A DNA stretch of 64,000 nucleotides from contig JAUQWZ010000018.1 in the NCBI GenBank assembly GCA_030834905.1, positions 62,001-126,000 of the forward strand. The letters are read 5' to 3'. A model generated the notes under the pieces. The model was not told the origin of the DNA. It did not search any database and was given only the letters and a program-made list of their open reading frames with translations. This document shows positions 1-9,030 of this stretch, in pieces (position 1 is the stretch's first letter; each line of letters begins with the position of its first letter). The position numbers and the translations under genes were made by a program. This DNA comes from Aggregatilineales bacterium. GTDB taxonomy: Bacteria; Chloroflexota; Anaerolineae; Aggregatilineales; Phototrophicaceae.

Positions 1-287
1 TGGTTCGGGCGTTTTTTAATCCGCTGATGGTAGTCATCGTCACCGCTTTTGTCGCCGGGGTTCTGGCGAGCACCGCCACGCTGTTCGACCTGACTCCGCA
101 GACGGCGCTGGCATCGTCGGTGCTGCTGCTGGTGCCGGGCGTGCATCTCATTAACTCGGTGGAAGACATGATCAAGGGACACATGGTGACGGGAGTCGTG
201 CGCGGCGTTACCGGCGCGCTGATTTCGCTGTGTATCGCGCTGGGGATGCTGCTGGCGATGCAGCTTATGGGAATACCCGGATTATGA
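1..287 (+). CDS. ThrE-type threonine/serine exporter, C-terminal part (partial)
   Basis: The 5' end lies outside the window; the reading frame is open from base 3. About 94 residues are visible, almost all hydrophobic, with three membrane segments. The stretch VPGVHLINSVEDMIKGH followed by a Gly/Arg-containing turn is typical of the end of the PF06738 domain of ThrE-family exporters, inner-membrane carriers that export threonine and serine. The stop codon overlaps the start of the next gene in ATGA, so the two are translationally coupled. In Corynebacterium ThrE both halves are one protein; here they are separate genes. Family call is from motif memory; the substrate is inferred. Confidence 0.75.
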   Translation, partial: VRAFFNPLMVVIVTAFVAGVLASTATLFDLTPQTALASSVLLLVPGVHLINSVEDMIKGHMVTGVVRGVTGALISLCIALGMLLAMQLMGIPGL

Positions 288-763
288 ACCTAGCCGATTT
301 GATCAGTGTCGTTCTACAGGATGGGTTGTGGTCAGGCATCGCCGCGCTGGGCTTTGCGATGCTGTTCAATGCGCCGCGCCGGACGCTGATCGCCTGCGCC
401 TTGATCGGAGCCGCCGGACACGCGCTGCGCGCATTCCTGATGGAGTTCGGCATCCAGATTGAGGCGGCGACGCTGGTCGGCGCGACGCTGGTTGGCTTTG
501 CGAGCGTCTGGCACGCCCGCCGCTTGCAGGTGCCATCACCCATATTTGCCATCTGTGGAGCGATTCCGATGGTGCCAGGGACGTTTGCCTATCGCGCCAT
601 GATCGGCTTCATTCAGGTGACCACCTCTGACATCACGACCGCGCCGCCGCTGCTGGCAGACGCGGGTATCAACTTCGTCAAGACCGCCCTGATCCTATCA
701 GCCATTGCCGTCGGTATCGCCGCGCCAACGCTGCTGTTTCGCCGCCGCAAGCCGGTGGTGTGA
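284..763 (+). CDS. ThrE-type exporter, small subunit (DUF3815-like)
   Basis: A 159-residue integral membrane protein with four or five hydrophobic helices and a basic end (FRRRKPVV). The segment around residues 85-105 (PSPIFAICGAIPMVPGT) matches the small ThrE_2 half of threonine/serine exporters, which pairs with the PF06738 half encoded just upstream. The ATG start overlaps the upstream stop by four bases (ATGA), so I prefer it to a GTG 54 bases earlier in frame. The two products probably form one transporter in the inner membrane. It converges on the aldo/keto reductase with a 10-base gap. Confidence 0.72.
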   Translation: MNLADLISVVLQDGLWSGIAALGFAMLFNAPRRTLIACALIGAAGHALRAFLMEFGIQIEAATLVGATLVGFASVWHARRLQVPSPIFAICGAIPMVPGTFAYRAMIGFIQVTTSDITTAPPLLADAGINFVKTALILSAIAVGIAAPTLLFRRRKPVV

Positions 764-773
764 TAACCAACGG

Positions 774-1745
774 CTATCGCCGTTCCTCTGTCCGGTCGGT
801 GGCGGGCGGCGGCTCAACCGACAATGCCGAAATCTCGGCGCGCCATTCGGGCGTCATTTCGACGGACAGCGCCGCCAGCGAAGACTCAAGCTGCTCCAGA
901 TTACGCGCCCCGATGATCGGCGCAGTCACCGCCGGATGCGACATCACCCACGCCACCGCCAGCGTCGCCGGGTGGTAGCCCTTGTCACGGGCATAGACCG
1001 CGAATGCGGACGCGACTTCGTAGTTGATAGCGTCGCCATAACGGACGGAATACATCTGGTTCTGCACCAGCCGCCCGTCCTGTGCCTTCTGGGTCGTGGT
1101 GTATTTGCCGGTCAGCAGCCCACCGCCCAGCGGGCTGTAGGGAATGACGCCGATCTCTTCCGCCTCCGCCAGCGGTAGGATTTCGACTTCCGCCTGCCGT
1201 TTGACGAGGTTGTACATTGGCTGCAAACACTCAAACCGCGCCAGCCGCTTGTATTCCTGAATGCCGAGCGCCTTCGCGATCTGCCATGCCGCCCAATTGC
1301 TGACGGCAGGATAGAGAATTTTGCCCTGCCGCACCAGGTCATCGAGAGCGCGCAGCGGTTCTTCCAGCGGCGTATCCTCGTCAAAGCGGTGGATGAAATA
1401 CACGTCGATGCGGTCGGTATTCAGGCGCTTGAGGCTGGTTTCCACCTGAAGCTGGATGTGCCGCCGCGACATCCCGCCGTCGTTGACGCCTTCGCCCTGC
1501 GGGAAGCCGAACTTGCTGGTGATCACCACCTCGTCGCGGCAGTCAGCGATCAGCCCGCCGAGGATGGTTTCGGATCGCCCGCCAGCGTAGCCGTTGGCGC
1601 TGTCGAAAAAGTTGATGCCAACCTTGCGGCAGCGGTGAAACAGCCGCGCCGATTCGGCTTCGTCAGCCGCGTCTCCGAACGTCATCGTGCCCATGCACAG
1701 CGGCGAAACCTTCACGCCGGTTCGCCCCAGGATGCGGTAGTTCAT
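774..1745 (-). CDS. Aldo/keto reductase
   Basis: A 323-residue cytoplasmic NADPH-dependent oxidoreductase of the AKR superfamily, close to the usual length. The catalytic tetrad is visible: Asp48 and Tyr53 (FFDSANGY), Lys78 (TSKFG) and His119 (YFIHRFD). The N-terminus MNYRILGRTGVKVSPL and the C-terminal cofactor segment PIIGARNLEQLESSL are standard. It reduces carbonyl compounds; the natural substrate cannot be read from sequence. It stands alone, convergent with the exporter genes on the left and followed upstream by ftsH on the same strand. Confidence 0.9.
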   Translation of the reverse strand: MNYRILGRTGVKVSPLCMGTMTFGDAADEAESARLFHRCRKVGINFFDSANGYAGGRSETILGGLIADCRDEVVITSKFGFPQGEGVNDGGMSRRHIQLQVETSLKRLNTDRIDVYFIHRFDEDTPLEEPLRALDDLVRQGKILYPAVSNWAAWQIAKALGIQEYKRLARFECLQPMYNLVKRQAEVEILPLAEAEEIGVIPYSPLGGGLLTGKYTTTQKAQDGRLVQNQMYSVRYGDAINYEVASAFAVYARDKGYHPATLAVAWVMSHPAVTAPIIGARNLEQLESSLAALSVEMTPEWRAEISALSVEPPPATDRTEERR

Positions 1746-1842
1746 GGCAGCCCCCCTGATTCTATGCCCGTGATGCGATGACTATAACAGGCTTTGGCAA
1801 ACTGACAGAGCAATTGGAGCCACTGCTTCGGGAAATTCGCGC

Positions 1843-1873
1843 AAAAAAAGAGCGAGGACATAATCCTCGCTCT
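1843..1873 (-). terminator. Rho-independent terminator of ftsH
   Basis: Read on the minus strand, a perfect 10-base-pair stem (AGAGCGAGGA paired with TCCTCGCTCT) with a five-base loop is followed directly by seven T. It begins about 20 bases after the ftsH stop codon, the expected place for an intrinsic terminator. Confidence 0.9.
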
Positions 1874-1893
1874 CCAGCTTCATGGGTCAACCG

Positions 1894-3822
1894 TTACGCC
1901 TGCGGCTCGTCCAAGCCTTCAGCCATCGTTGGCTCGGTGCTCAGCGGTGTACCCTGCATCAACTGCTCGAACTGCTGGCGATCCAGCGTTTCCTGCTCGA
2001 TCAGCACCGTCGCCAGCGTTTCCAGCTTATCGCGGTTCTCGGTCAGGGTGGCTTTGGCGCGCTGGTAGGCGGTCTGGACGATGCGCTTGACTTCGTTGTC
2101 GATTTCTTCCGCTGCCTGCTCACTGTAATCGCGCTGCTCGTACAGATCGCGCCCCAGGAACAGCGAGCCGCTGCCGCCGCCAAAGGTGCGCGGTCCCAGC
2201 GTTTCGCTCATCCCGTACTGGGTCACCATCAGGCGGGCGCGTTGGGTCGCGGTCTGAAGGTCGTTGCTCGCGCCGGTGGTGAACTGGTTGAAGATGATCT
2301 CCTCGGCGGCGCGACCGCCCATAATACCGGCGATCTCGTCTTCAAACTGCTCGCGCGAGCGCAGGAAGATGTCCTCTTCCGGCAGCGACATGACGTAGCC
2401 GCCAGCACGCCCGCGCGGGATGATGGTGATCTTATGCACCGGATTGGCGTATTCGAGCAGGAACTGGATGACGGCATGACCCGCTTCGTGATAGGCGACC
2501 TTGCGCTTCTCCTCCGGCGAAATCACGCGCGTCTTGCGCTCCGGTCCCATGACCACGCGCTCCATGCTCTCCTGCATCTCGCTCATGCCGATGGACTTCT
2601 TGTTCCGGCGAGCAGCCAGGATGGCGCCTTCATTGATCATGTTCTCCAGATCAGCGCCAGAGAAGCCGGGGGTAATGCGCGCCAGCGTCTCCAGGTCAAC
2701 ATCGGCAGCCAGCGGCTTGCCCTTAGCATGAACCTTGAGAATCTCGGTGCGCCCCTTCACATCCGGGTTATCCATGATAACCTTGCGGTCAAAACGACCG
2801 GGACGCAGCAGCGCCGGATCGAGGATGTCAGGGCGGTTGGTGGCAGCGATAATGATGACGTTAGTGCCCGTCTCGAAACCATCCATCTCAACCAGAATCT
2901 GGTTCAGCGTCTGCTCGCGCTCGTCGTGACCGCCGCCCAGACCAGCGCCGCGATGCCGACCGACGGCGTCGATCTCATCCACAAAGACAATCGCCGGGGC
3001 TTCGGCTTTGGCGCGCTCGAACAGATCGCGCACGCGGCTGGCACCAACGCCGACGAACATCTCAACGAATTCGGAGCCGGAAATGCTGAAGAACGGCACG
3101 CCTGCCTCACCGGCAACCGCGCGCGCCATCAACGTTTTACCCGTTCCGGGCGGACCGACCATGAGCACGCCCTTTGGAATGCGCGCGCCCAGACGGATGA
3201 ATTTTTCAGGCTCTTTCAGAAATTCGACGACTTCTGCCAGTTCCTGCTTGGCTTCGTCTGCTCCGGCAACATCGGCAAATGTCACCTGCGGGCGCTCCAT
3301 ATCGCGCACCACCCGCGCCCGGCTGCGCCCGAAGCTGAGCGCCTGATCCTGCCCGGTACGCACCGAGCGCATCATCCGCCACAGCAGCCAGACGATGATC
3401 AGCGTTGGCACAATGGCAACCAGCAGTTGGAACAGCAGACCGGTGGTGTTATCGCCCTGCTGCTGCTCATACTCAAAGCGCTGGAAATCGTCGGCTGCCA
3501 GCCCGTAGTTGGACAGCGTCTCAAAAAGATCGGTTTCAGGCTGCTTGTAGAGATACGCGGTGCTGCCATTGCGCAGTTCAACCAGCACATCGCTGCCGCC
3601 GCGCACCAGTACAGAGACAACGTTCCCCTGCCGGATGTAGCTCGCAAGCTGATCCACAGTGATACGATTGCTCTTGGGAATACTATTGGGCTGTCCGAAA
3701 ACCACCACAAACAACAACAGCACCACCACGCCCAGCACAATCCACAGACGCTGGGCGTTGCGGTTGGCAAAAGGCGAATTGCCGTTATTGTTGGATGATG
3801 GATCGGAAGGTTTGTTGCTCAC
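1894..3822 (-). CDS. ftsH: ATP-dependent zinc metalloprotease FtsH
   Basis: Membrane-anchored AAA+ protease of about 642 residues that degrades misfolded membrane and short-lived regulatory proteins. Visible in order: a Ser/Asn-rich N-terminus, a first membrane helix (about 27-43), an extracytoplasmic domain, a second helix (about 128-150), Walker A GPPGTGKT (about 223), Walker [11 protein letters not shown], the SRH region [19 protein letters not shown], and the zinc site HEAGH (about 445). I chose a GTG start because GGAGAG lies five bases before it; a TTG six codons upstream is possible but has no such site. An intrinsic terminator follows, suggesting a single-gene unit. Confidence 0.97.
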   Translation of the reverse strand: MSNKPSDPSSNNNGNSPFANRNAQRLWIVLGVVVLLLFVVVFGQPNSIPKSNRITVDQLASYIRQGNVVSVLVRGGSDVLVELRNGSTAYLYKQPETDLFETLSNYGLAADDFQRFEYEQQQGDNTTGLLFQLLVAIVPTLIIVWLLWRMMRSVRTGQDQALSFGRSRARVVRDMERPQVTFADVAGADEAKQELAEVVEFLKEPEKFIRLGARIPKGVLMVGPPGTGKTLMARAVAGEAGVPFFSISGSEFVEMFVGVGASRVRDLFERAKAEAPAIVFVDEIDAVGRHRGAGLGGGHDEREQTLNQILVEMDGFETGTNVIIIAATNRPDILDPALLRPGRFDRKVIMDNPDVKGRTEILKVHAKGKPLAADVDLETLARITPGFSGADLENMINEGAILAARRNKKSIGMSEMQESMERVVMGPERKTRVISPEEKRKVAYHEAGHAVIQFLLEYANPVHKITIIPRGRAGGYVMSLPEEDIFLRSREQFEDEIAGIMGGRAAEEIIFNQFTTGASNDLQTATQRARLMVTQYGMSETLGPRTFGGGSGSLFLGRDLYEQRDYSEQAAEEIDNEVKRIVQTAYQRAKATLTENRDKLETLATVLIEQETLDRQQFEQLMQGTPLSTEPTMAEGLDEPQA

Positions 3823-4094
3823 ACGCACTCTCCAAACCAAACTTATGTACGATAACTTGTAATCGTGAGGTGACCTGAACGAAGATTTGCGGCATATACA
3901 ACACGATTATACGCGAACTCAGAAGCGGGCAACTATAAATATGCTGTTAGAGTTCTGAGCATGTTGCAGAGTATTATAGTCGAAAACCATGCCGGACACA
4001 GTGGTCAGATCGCCGTCCTTGCGAAATCTTCATACTATTCGGACTCGCAGATGTTACAATATGAGTGGATGTTATGTCTGACTTAGGTGTGATA

Positions 4095-4598
4095 ATGATC
4101 GAGTGTCCCGCATGTGGGAAAACCAACACAGACTCCAAAGCTAAGATTTGCGCCTACTGCGGACAACTGCTCGTCAATACTTCCGCCACGCGCTCGCTGA
4201 ATGACACCGATTTTGAAGAGGGCGTACCGCGCTGGGGAACTGCCCGCTTTAACTCGCGCATGAACCTGATCCTCGCCGTTCGCGGCAGCGAAGCCAGCCT
4301 GACTTTCGACGCTCAGAAGATTACCGAGCTGATCATCGGACGCAAAAACCCCGAAACTGGCGACATCCCCAATGTCGATCTGGATCGATTTGACGCGATG
4401 GAGCAGGGGGTATCTCGCCGTCATGCCAGCATCATCCGCAAGGAAAGCGGCTCGCTTCAGATTGTGGATCTCGGCAGCCCGAACGGCACCTTCCTCAATG
4501 GGCAGCGCCTGATCGCCAACCAACCGCGCATCCTGCGCGACGGCGACGAACTGCGACTGGGCAAGCTGGTATTGGCGGTCAAATTCCGCCGCGAATAA
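4095..4598 (+). CDS. Zinc-ribbon FHA-domain protein
   Basis: A 167-residue protein with an N-terminal zinc ribbon (CPACG then CAYCG, about 15 residues apart) and a C-terminal FHA domain. The FHA marks are IIGRK, SRRHA and NGTFLNG, so binding to phosphothreonine peptides is expected; kinase partners are not in the window. I chose the ATG preceded by AGGTG at five bases; an ATG at 4074 and a GTG at 4065 in the same frame are alternatives. No membrane segment is seen. It is separated from ftsH by about 270 AT-richer bases that must hold divergent promoters. Confidence 0.85.
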   Translation: MIECPACGKTNTDSKAKICAYCGQLLVNTSATRSLNDTDFEEGVPRWGTARFNSRMNLILAVRGSEASLTFDAQKITELIIGRKNPETGDIPNVDLDRFDAMEQGVSRRHASIIRKESGSLQIVDLGSPNGTFLNGQRLIANQPRILRDGDELRLGKLVLAVKFRRE

Positions 4599-4695
4599 GC
4601 CCATTTGTCAAAAGGCGCGTAACCTTTTGATGTTCGTAGTGTTAGAAACGTGTTAACTTTACTATACAAGATTCCAAAAACCGGTTATGCTTATA

Positions 4696-4724
4696 TTGAC
4701 ACAGGCAGTTTGAGGGGCTACAAT
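4696..4724 (+). promoter_or_regulatory. Sigma-70-type promoter of tRNA-Ala
   Basis: A perfect -35 TTGACA, a 17-base spacer and a -10 TACAAT (one mismatch to TATAAT) end 27 bases before the tRNA. A TGTTAACTTTACTATACA stretch just upstream is AT-rich. This is the best promoter match in the window. Confidence 0.8.
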
Positions 4725-4751
4725 GCCGTCGTGGTGCGCCGCATAATGTGC

Positions 4752-4824
4752 GGGCCTATAGCTCAGTTGGGAGAGCGCTTCAATGGCATTGAAGAGGTCA
4801 AGGGTTCGAATCCCTTTAGGTCCA
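4752..4824 (+). tRNA. tRNA-Ala (anticodon GGC)
   Basis: A full 73-base cloverleaf can be drawn: acceptor GGGCCTA pairing with TAGGTCC, D-arm GCTC/GAGC, anticodon stem CTTCA/TGAAG with loop ATGGCAT (anticodon GGC), five-base variable loop, and T-arm AAGGG/CCCTT around TTCGAAT. The acceptor stem has the G3:U70 pair that marks alanine tRNAs. The discriminator base is A. CCA is not encoded and must be added after transcription. Confidence 0.97.
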
Positions 4825-4913
4825 CAGCAGAAAGCCCCTTCATTTCTGTTGTCTGGATGAAGGGGTTTTCTTTCATCCATGGCTGAATGCAGCAGTCAGA
4901 AAGGTGAACGGTT

Positions 4914-5087
4914 GTGGCGAAGCGAAACCGTAGTGTAGTGGATGAAATAGCTTCCCGTGTACGGGGGCTGCTCGACGAACTTGATCGACTTCTTGGGCCC
5001 CAGCCATCAGCCCAGCCTGTTCGCGTGCCGGTACCTGTACCGACGCGCCCGGAGCGTCGCACTCGGAACGAATACCCGTATCGATAA
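4914..5087 (+). CDS. Small basic protein of unknown function (57 residues)
   Basis: A short reading frame with GTG start, preceded by AAGGTGA at seven bases. The product begins MAKRNRSVVDEIASRVRGLL, continues as a likely amphipathic helix (DELDRLL) and ends in a Pro/Arg-rich tail (PVPVPTRPERRTRNEYPYR). It is rich in Arg with no Cys. A strong intrinsic terminator lies about 40 bases after its stop, which fits a real transcription unit running from the tRNA. I recognise no family. Coding status is inferred from the ribosome site, composition and terminator. Confidence 0.5.
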   Translation: MAKRNRSVVDEIASRVRGLLDELDRLLGPQPSAQPVRVPVPVPTRPERRTRNEYPYR

Positions 5088-5128
5088 AACGGGAGCCATC
5101 CCACAGCAGTAACGGGGACGGATACCAG

Positions 5129-5174
5129 AGCACAAGCGCAGCGCCCGGCAGGGTGAGTGTGCTTGTGCTTTTTT
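5129..5174 (+). terminator. Rho-independent terminator before leuS
   Basis: AGCACAAGC and its exact complement GCTTGTGCT enclose 23 bases and are followed by six T. It ends the tRNA-Ala/small-protein unit. It could also be a leader attenuator of leuS, but no T-box consensus is present upstream. Confidence 0.75.
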
Positions 5175-5300
5175 GTTTGTGTATACTTAGCGATTAGCTC
5201 TTAGCCGTCAGTGGGTAGTTTTCAGCCGGAAGATACAAAAAGCTGAGGGCTGACCGCTGGCTGACTGCCGATTACTACTAGCCACCAAGCGAGAACTCTG

Positions 5301-8153
5301 ATGACCGAGCGTGAACGATACCAACCTAAAGCGATTGAGAGTAAATGGCAGCAGCAGTGGGAAGCTAACGAGCTGTACCGCGCTCGCGTCGATTGGAGCA
5401 AGCCCAAGCACTACGCGGTGACGATGCTGCCCTATCCCAGCGGTGACCTGCACATCGGTCACTGGTTCGCGATGACGCCGTCCGACGCGCGGGCGCGCTA
5501 CATGCGGATGAAGGGCTTCAACGTCCTGTTCCCGATGGGCTTTGACGCCTTCGGCTTACCCGCCGAAAACGCGGCGATTCAGCGCGGCATTCACCCGGCG
5601 GAATGGACGTACAAAAACATCGAGCGAATGCGCGGGCAGCTCCGCAGCATGGGCACCATGTTCGACTGGCAGCGCGAAACTGTAAGCTGCGATCCTGACT
5701 ACTATAAATGGACGGAATGGTTCTTTAAGCTGTTCTACGAGAACGATCTGGCGTATCACGGTGAAGCGCTGGTCAACTGGTCGGAGGCGCTGCAAACGGT
5801 GCTGGCGAACGAGCAGGTCATCGACGGCAAGGACGAGCGTCTGGGGCAGCCCGTCATCCAGAAAATGATGACCCAGTGGTTCTTCCGCTACAAGCGCTAC
5901 GCCGACGAACTGCTGGAGTTTGACACCATCGACTGGCCCGACCCGATCCGCATCATGCAGACCAACTGGATCGGGCGCAGCGAAGGCGCGAAAGTCACCT
6001 TTAAGACTGAAGCGGGCGATCCGATTGTCGTCTTTACCACCCGCCCGGATACGCTGTGGGGCGCGACCTTCATGGTGCTGTCGCCCGAACACGATCTGGT
6101 CGAGAAGATCACGACCGAAGCCCAGCGGCAGGCAGTCAGCGAATATGTGGCGCGTGCCGCCCGCGAAACCGAGATCGAGCGCACCGCCGAAAACCGCGAA
6201 AAGACCGGCGTCTTCACCGGCGCTTATGCCATTAACCCGGTCAATCAGGCGCGTATTCCGATCTGGATCGCCGATTACGTGCTGATCACCTACGGCACCG
6301 GCGCGATCATGGCGGTTCCAGCGGGCGATCATCGCGACTTCGATTTTGCGCGGAAGTTCGATCTGGAGATCGTCCCGATTATCCAGCCGGAAGGCGAGCA
6401 GTTCGATGGCGCGACCATGACCGAAGCCTGGGAAGGCGCGGGCTATATGATCAACAGCGGCGCGTTCAACGGCACGTACTCCAACGGCGATAAGGGACGC
6501 AAGAACCCGGCGATCAGCGCGGTCATTGACTGGATCGAGGAACAGGGAATCGGCAAAGAATCGGTCAATTATCGCCTGCGCGACTGGCTGATCAGCCGCC
6601 AGCGCTATTGGGGCGCGCCGATTCCGATTGTCTACCGCCAGGACGGCACCACCGAAGCCGTACCGGACGACAAACTGCCGGTAGAACTGCCCACCGACGT
6701 GAAGATCACCGGTGTCGGCAACCCGCTGGCGCAGGACGCGCGCTTCGTCAACACAGTCGATTCGCAGGGCAAGCCTGCCCGCCGCGAAACCGACACGATG
6801 GATACCTTTATGTGCTCGTCGTGGTACTTCCTGCGCTACCTGAGCGCGCATTATCAAGCCGCGCCGTTCGATCCCGAAGAAGCAGCGTACTGGCTGCCGG
6901 TAGACGTGTACACCGGCGGCGCGGAACACGCCACTATGCACCTGCTCTACGCGCGCTGGTTCATTAAGGCGATGCGCGATCTGGGCATTTTCGATGATGC
7001 TACAGCCATCATGCGGCAGCATGGGCGGAACGCTGACGGGCTGTTTGACGAGCCGTTCCGGCTGCTGCGCAACCAGGGGCAAATTCTGGGCGAAGAACGC
7101 AGGGGCGACACCATCGTGGCAACCGGACGCTTTGAAGGCAGCAAACTGGTTGCCTCTCGCGTGGAAGTTATCGGCGACGATGCCAATAAGGCTCAGGCGG
7201 CGCTGGCAGCCGAACGCGAATCGGTGACCACCGACGCCACGCCCACCGCCGAGTCGGTGCTGGGCGGCGAGCGCGTGGTCGGCGAAATCATCAAGCGCAC
7301 CGAAAACATCCTGAATGTGAACCAGAACGGTGACCTGATTCCGGTCGAAGTCCCAACGGACGCCGAGATCATCATCCCGAACATTCCGGGTCCGAACACC
7401 GTCAACCAACTGCGCCACCACCTGGAAATTCAGCGCATGTCCAAGAGCAAGGGCAACGTCGTCAACCCGGACGAGCTGGTCGAACAGTACGGCGCGGACA
7501 CAGTGCGCGCGTACCTGATGTTTGGCTTCGATTGGGTGAAGGGCGGTCCCTGGGACAGCCAGAATATTCAGGGCGTCGTCCGCTGGCTGAATGACGTGTG
7601 GGAACTGGTGACGGCGGGCGCGCCCGCGAGGGCATCGGGCGATCCGGCTGCCGAACGCCACATCGAGCGCCGCGTACATCAGGCAGTCCTGAAGGTCAGC
7701 AGCAGCATCGAAGCCTTCAGTTTCAACACTGCCGTCGCCGCGCTGATGACGCTGAAGAACGATCTGCGCGCCGCCTTCCGCGAGGGCAAGATCGGCACGG
7801 ACGCCTGGCGCGAAGCGGTCAGGGCTATGCTGCTGCTGATGGCGCCGATCACGCCGCATGTCGCCGAGGAGATGTGGAATCGACTGGGCTTCCCCTACAG
7901 CATTCACCAGCAGGATTGGCCCCAGTACGATGCGGCGAAAGCTGCCGAAGAAGAGACGACGCTGGTGATCATGAAGAACGGCAAGCCGATTGACCGCGTG
8001 CCGGTGCCGGTGGGCATTGGCGAGGAAGAAGCCAAGCGGCTGGCGCTGGAGAGCAGCGGCGCGCGCCGCGTCCTGAACGGCGACCAGCCCAAAAAGCTGA
8101 TCTTCATCGCCGGGCGCGGCAACGTCGAGCCGAAGATCAACATTGTGATCTAG
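5301..8153 (+). CDS. leuS: Leucyl-tRNA synthetase
   Basis: Class I aminoacyl-tRNA synthetase of 950 residues that charges tRNA-Leu. The HIGH motif (HIGH, residues 51-54, in PYPSGDLHIGHW) and KMSKS-type loop (RMSKSKGN, about 711) are intact. The editing domain shows TTRPDTLWGAT and AVPAGDHRDFDFA with the conserved Asp, so post-transfer editing is expected. The anticodon-binding C-terminus includes PITPHVAEEMW. About 115 residues lie between NQGQILGEE and the KMSKS loop, where most bacterial enzymes have far fewer; this is where the leucine-specific domain sits in the E. coli protein. The start follows a weak ribosome site. It appears to be a single-gene unit. Confidence 0.97.
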   Translation: MTERERYQPKAIESKWQQQWEANELYRARVDWSKPKHYAVTMLPYPSGDLHIGHWFAMTPSDARARYMRMKGFNVLFPMGFDAFGLPAENAAIQRGIHPAEWTYKNIERMRGQLRSMGTMFDWQRETVSCDPDYYKWTEWFFKLFYENDLAYHGEALVNWSEALQTVLANEQVIDGKDERLGQPVIQKMMTQWFFRYKRYADELLEFDTIDWPDPIRIMQTNWIGRSEGAKVTFKTEAGDPIVVFTTRPDTLWGATFMVLSPEHDLVEKITTEAQRQAVSEYVARAARETEIERTAENREKTGVFTGAYAINPVNQARIPIWIADYVLITYGTGAIMAVPAGDHRDFDFARKFDLEIVPIIQPEGEQFDGATMTEAWEGAGYMINSGAFNGTYSNGDKGRKNPAISAVIDWIEEQGIGKESVNYRLRDWLISRQRYWGAPIPIVYRQDGTTEAVPDDKLPVELPTDVKITGVGNPLAQDARFVNTVDSQGKPARRETDTMDTFMCSSWYFLRYLSAHYQAAPFDPEEAAYWLPVDVYTGGAEHATMHLLYARWFIKAMRDLGIFDDATAIMRQHGRNADGLFDEPFRLLRNQGQILGEERRGDTIVATGRFEGSKLVASRVEVIGDDANKAQAALAAERESVTTDATPTAESVLGGERVVGEIIKRTENILNVNQNGDLIPVEVPTDAEIIIPNIPGPNTVNQLRHHLEIQRMSKSKGNVVNPDELVEQYGADTVRAYLMFGFDWVKGGPWDSQNIQGVVRWLNDVWELVTAGAPARASGDPAAERHIERRVHQAVLKVSSSIEAFSFNTAVAALMTLKNDLRAAFREGKIGTDAWREAVRAMLLLMAPITPHVAEEMWNRLGFPYSIHQQDWPQYDAAKAAEEETTLVIMKNGKPIDRVPVPVGIGEEEAKRLALESSGARRVLNGDQPKKLIFIAGRGNVEPKINIVI

Positions 8154-8216
8154 CTGGAGCATCCATAAGTCTGCGCCGCCAGACCATAATGCGGATTAAT
8201 AAAAAATGCGGGACAG

Positions 8217-8285
8217 GTAGGGACACGACACCGTCGTGTCCGCCTCAGTATTCTCGCAACGGACACGACAATGTCGTATCCCTAC
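8217..8285. repeat. Pair of GGACACGAC palindromes
   Basis: Two copies of an inverted repeat, GGACACGAC-N3-GTCGTGTCC, lie 40 bases apart and in opposite polarity: the first is led by GTAG, the second ends in CTAC. The second has one mismatch. They lie between the convergent ends of leuS and the next gene and belong to a family found throughout the window. Confidence 0.85.
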
Positions 8286-8316
8286 GGCGCCAGGGAACGG
8301 GGTTTCAGCGCAGGCA

Positions 8317-8351
8317 CAAAAACGCCGAGGCGGAGATTATCCGCCTCGGCG
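8317..8351 (-). terminator. Rho-independent terminator
   Basis: On the minus strand a perfect 12-base-pair stem (CGCCGAGGCGGA with its complement) and five-base loop are followed by five T. It starts 27 bases after the stop of the minus-strand gene at its right. Confidence 0.88.
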
Positions 8352-8377
8352 CTGTCGGTTGAAATGTCGGCGGCGTT

Positions 8378-8881
8378 CTACTCGAACTGCTGCGTCTCGT
8401 TGATCAATGCCATTGCCTCTCTCATCATCACGTCAGCAACCGGGTCGCCTTCGCTGGCGGCTTTGCGCACCCAGCCCATCGACGACTTCAGCATCAGGCG
8501 CAGGCGGCGCGCCATCAACAGATCGCTGCACTCCAGCGGCAAGTCCTGCTGGCTAACTTCCATGTCGTTCTGGCAAACGAAGCCAACCGTGACCGCCATC
8601 ATCGTCAGCAGTTCCAGATCGGTGCGGTCAACGCCGCTCAGATCCGGTTTTTCATGCAGCAGCCCCAGGACCATGTCCAGACTCAAACACAGGCGAACCA
8701 TGTCCTGCACGCCGGACAGATGATCCGCCCACAGATTATCAGTGGTATCGACCGCCAGATGCGCCAGTGAATTGCGCAGCGAGCTAACCACCGCCTCAAG
8801 ATTCACAGGTTCAAGATCCTCAAGATTGAGGTATTTGGTGATGAACTCCTGAAACGGATCGTAAATGAAATTATTAGACAT
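8378..8881 (-). CDS. Conserved-looking hypothetical protein, mostly helical
   Basis: 167 residues, soluble and acidic, without signal peptide or membrane helix. Composition and pattern (NLEAVVSSLRNSLAHL, DMVRLCLSLDMVLGLL) suggest an all-alpha fold, and a segment MARRLRLMLKSSMGWVRKA is basic. AAGGAG lies about nine bases before the ATG, and a strong terminator follows the stop, so the gene is well delimited and monocistronic. I do not recognise a family and assign no function. Confidence 0.7.
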   Translation of the reverse strand: MSNNFIYDPFQEFITKYLNLEDLEPVNLEAVVSSLRNSLAHLAVDTTDNLWADHLSGVQDMVRLCLSLDMVLGLLHEKPDLSGVDRTDLELLTMMAVTVGFVCQNDMEVSQQDLPLECSDLLMARRLRLMLKSSMGWVRKAASEGDPVADVMMREAMALINETQQFE

Positions 8882-9030
8882 GACCCGGTGCTCCTTACAA
8901 TGATTACGTCTTGCGCTGAATAATGGTCAGCGATACATACCTTAATTTAGCGTAAGCGTTGCATTGCGAGTGTTGAGCTTTGCGAATTTTTCGTGAAGAA
9001 TAGATGCCAGCACCTCAAGGAGTCATCAGC

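Noticed and set aside
1882..3798. Long open frame antisense to ftsH
   Set aside because: Same reason: the minus strand encodes complete FtsH, and the antisense product has no recognisable pattern or ribosome site.
5088..5300. T-box leader of leuS
   Set aside because: A terminator hairpin is present, but the T-box consensus and the specifier loop cannot be found, so it is better read as the end of the preceding unit.
5556..8162. Long open frame antisense to leuS
   Set aside because: It mirrors a GC-rich gene with strong codon bias; its translation is rich in Arg, His, Gln and Val with no domain pattern, and the sense strand has all LeuRS motifs.
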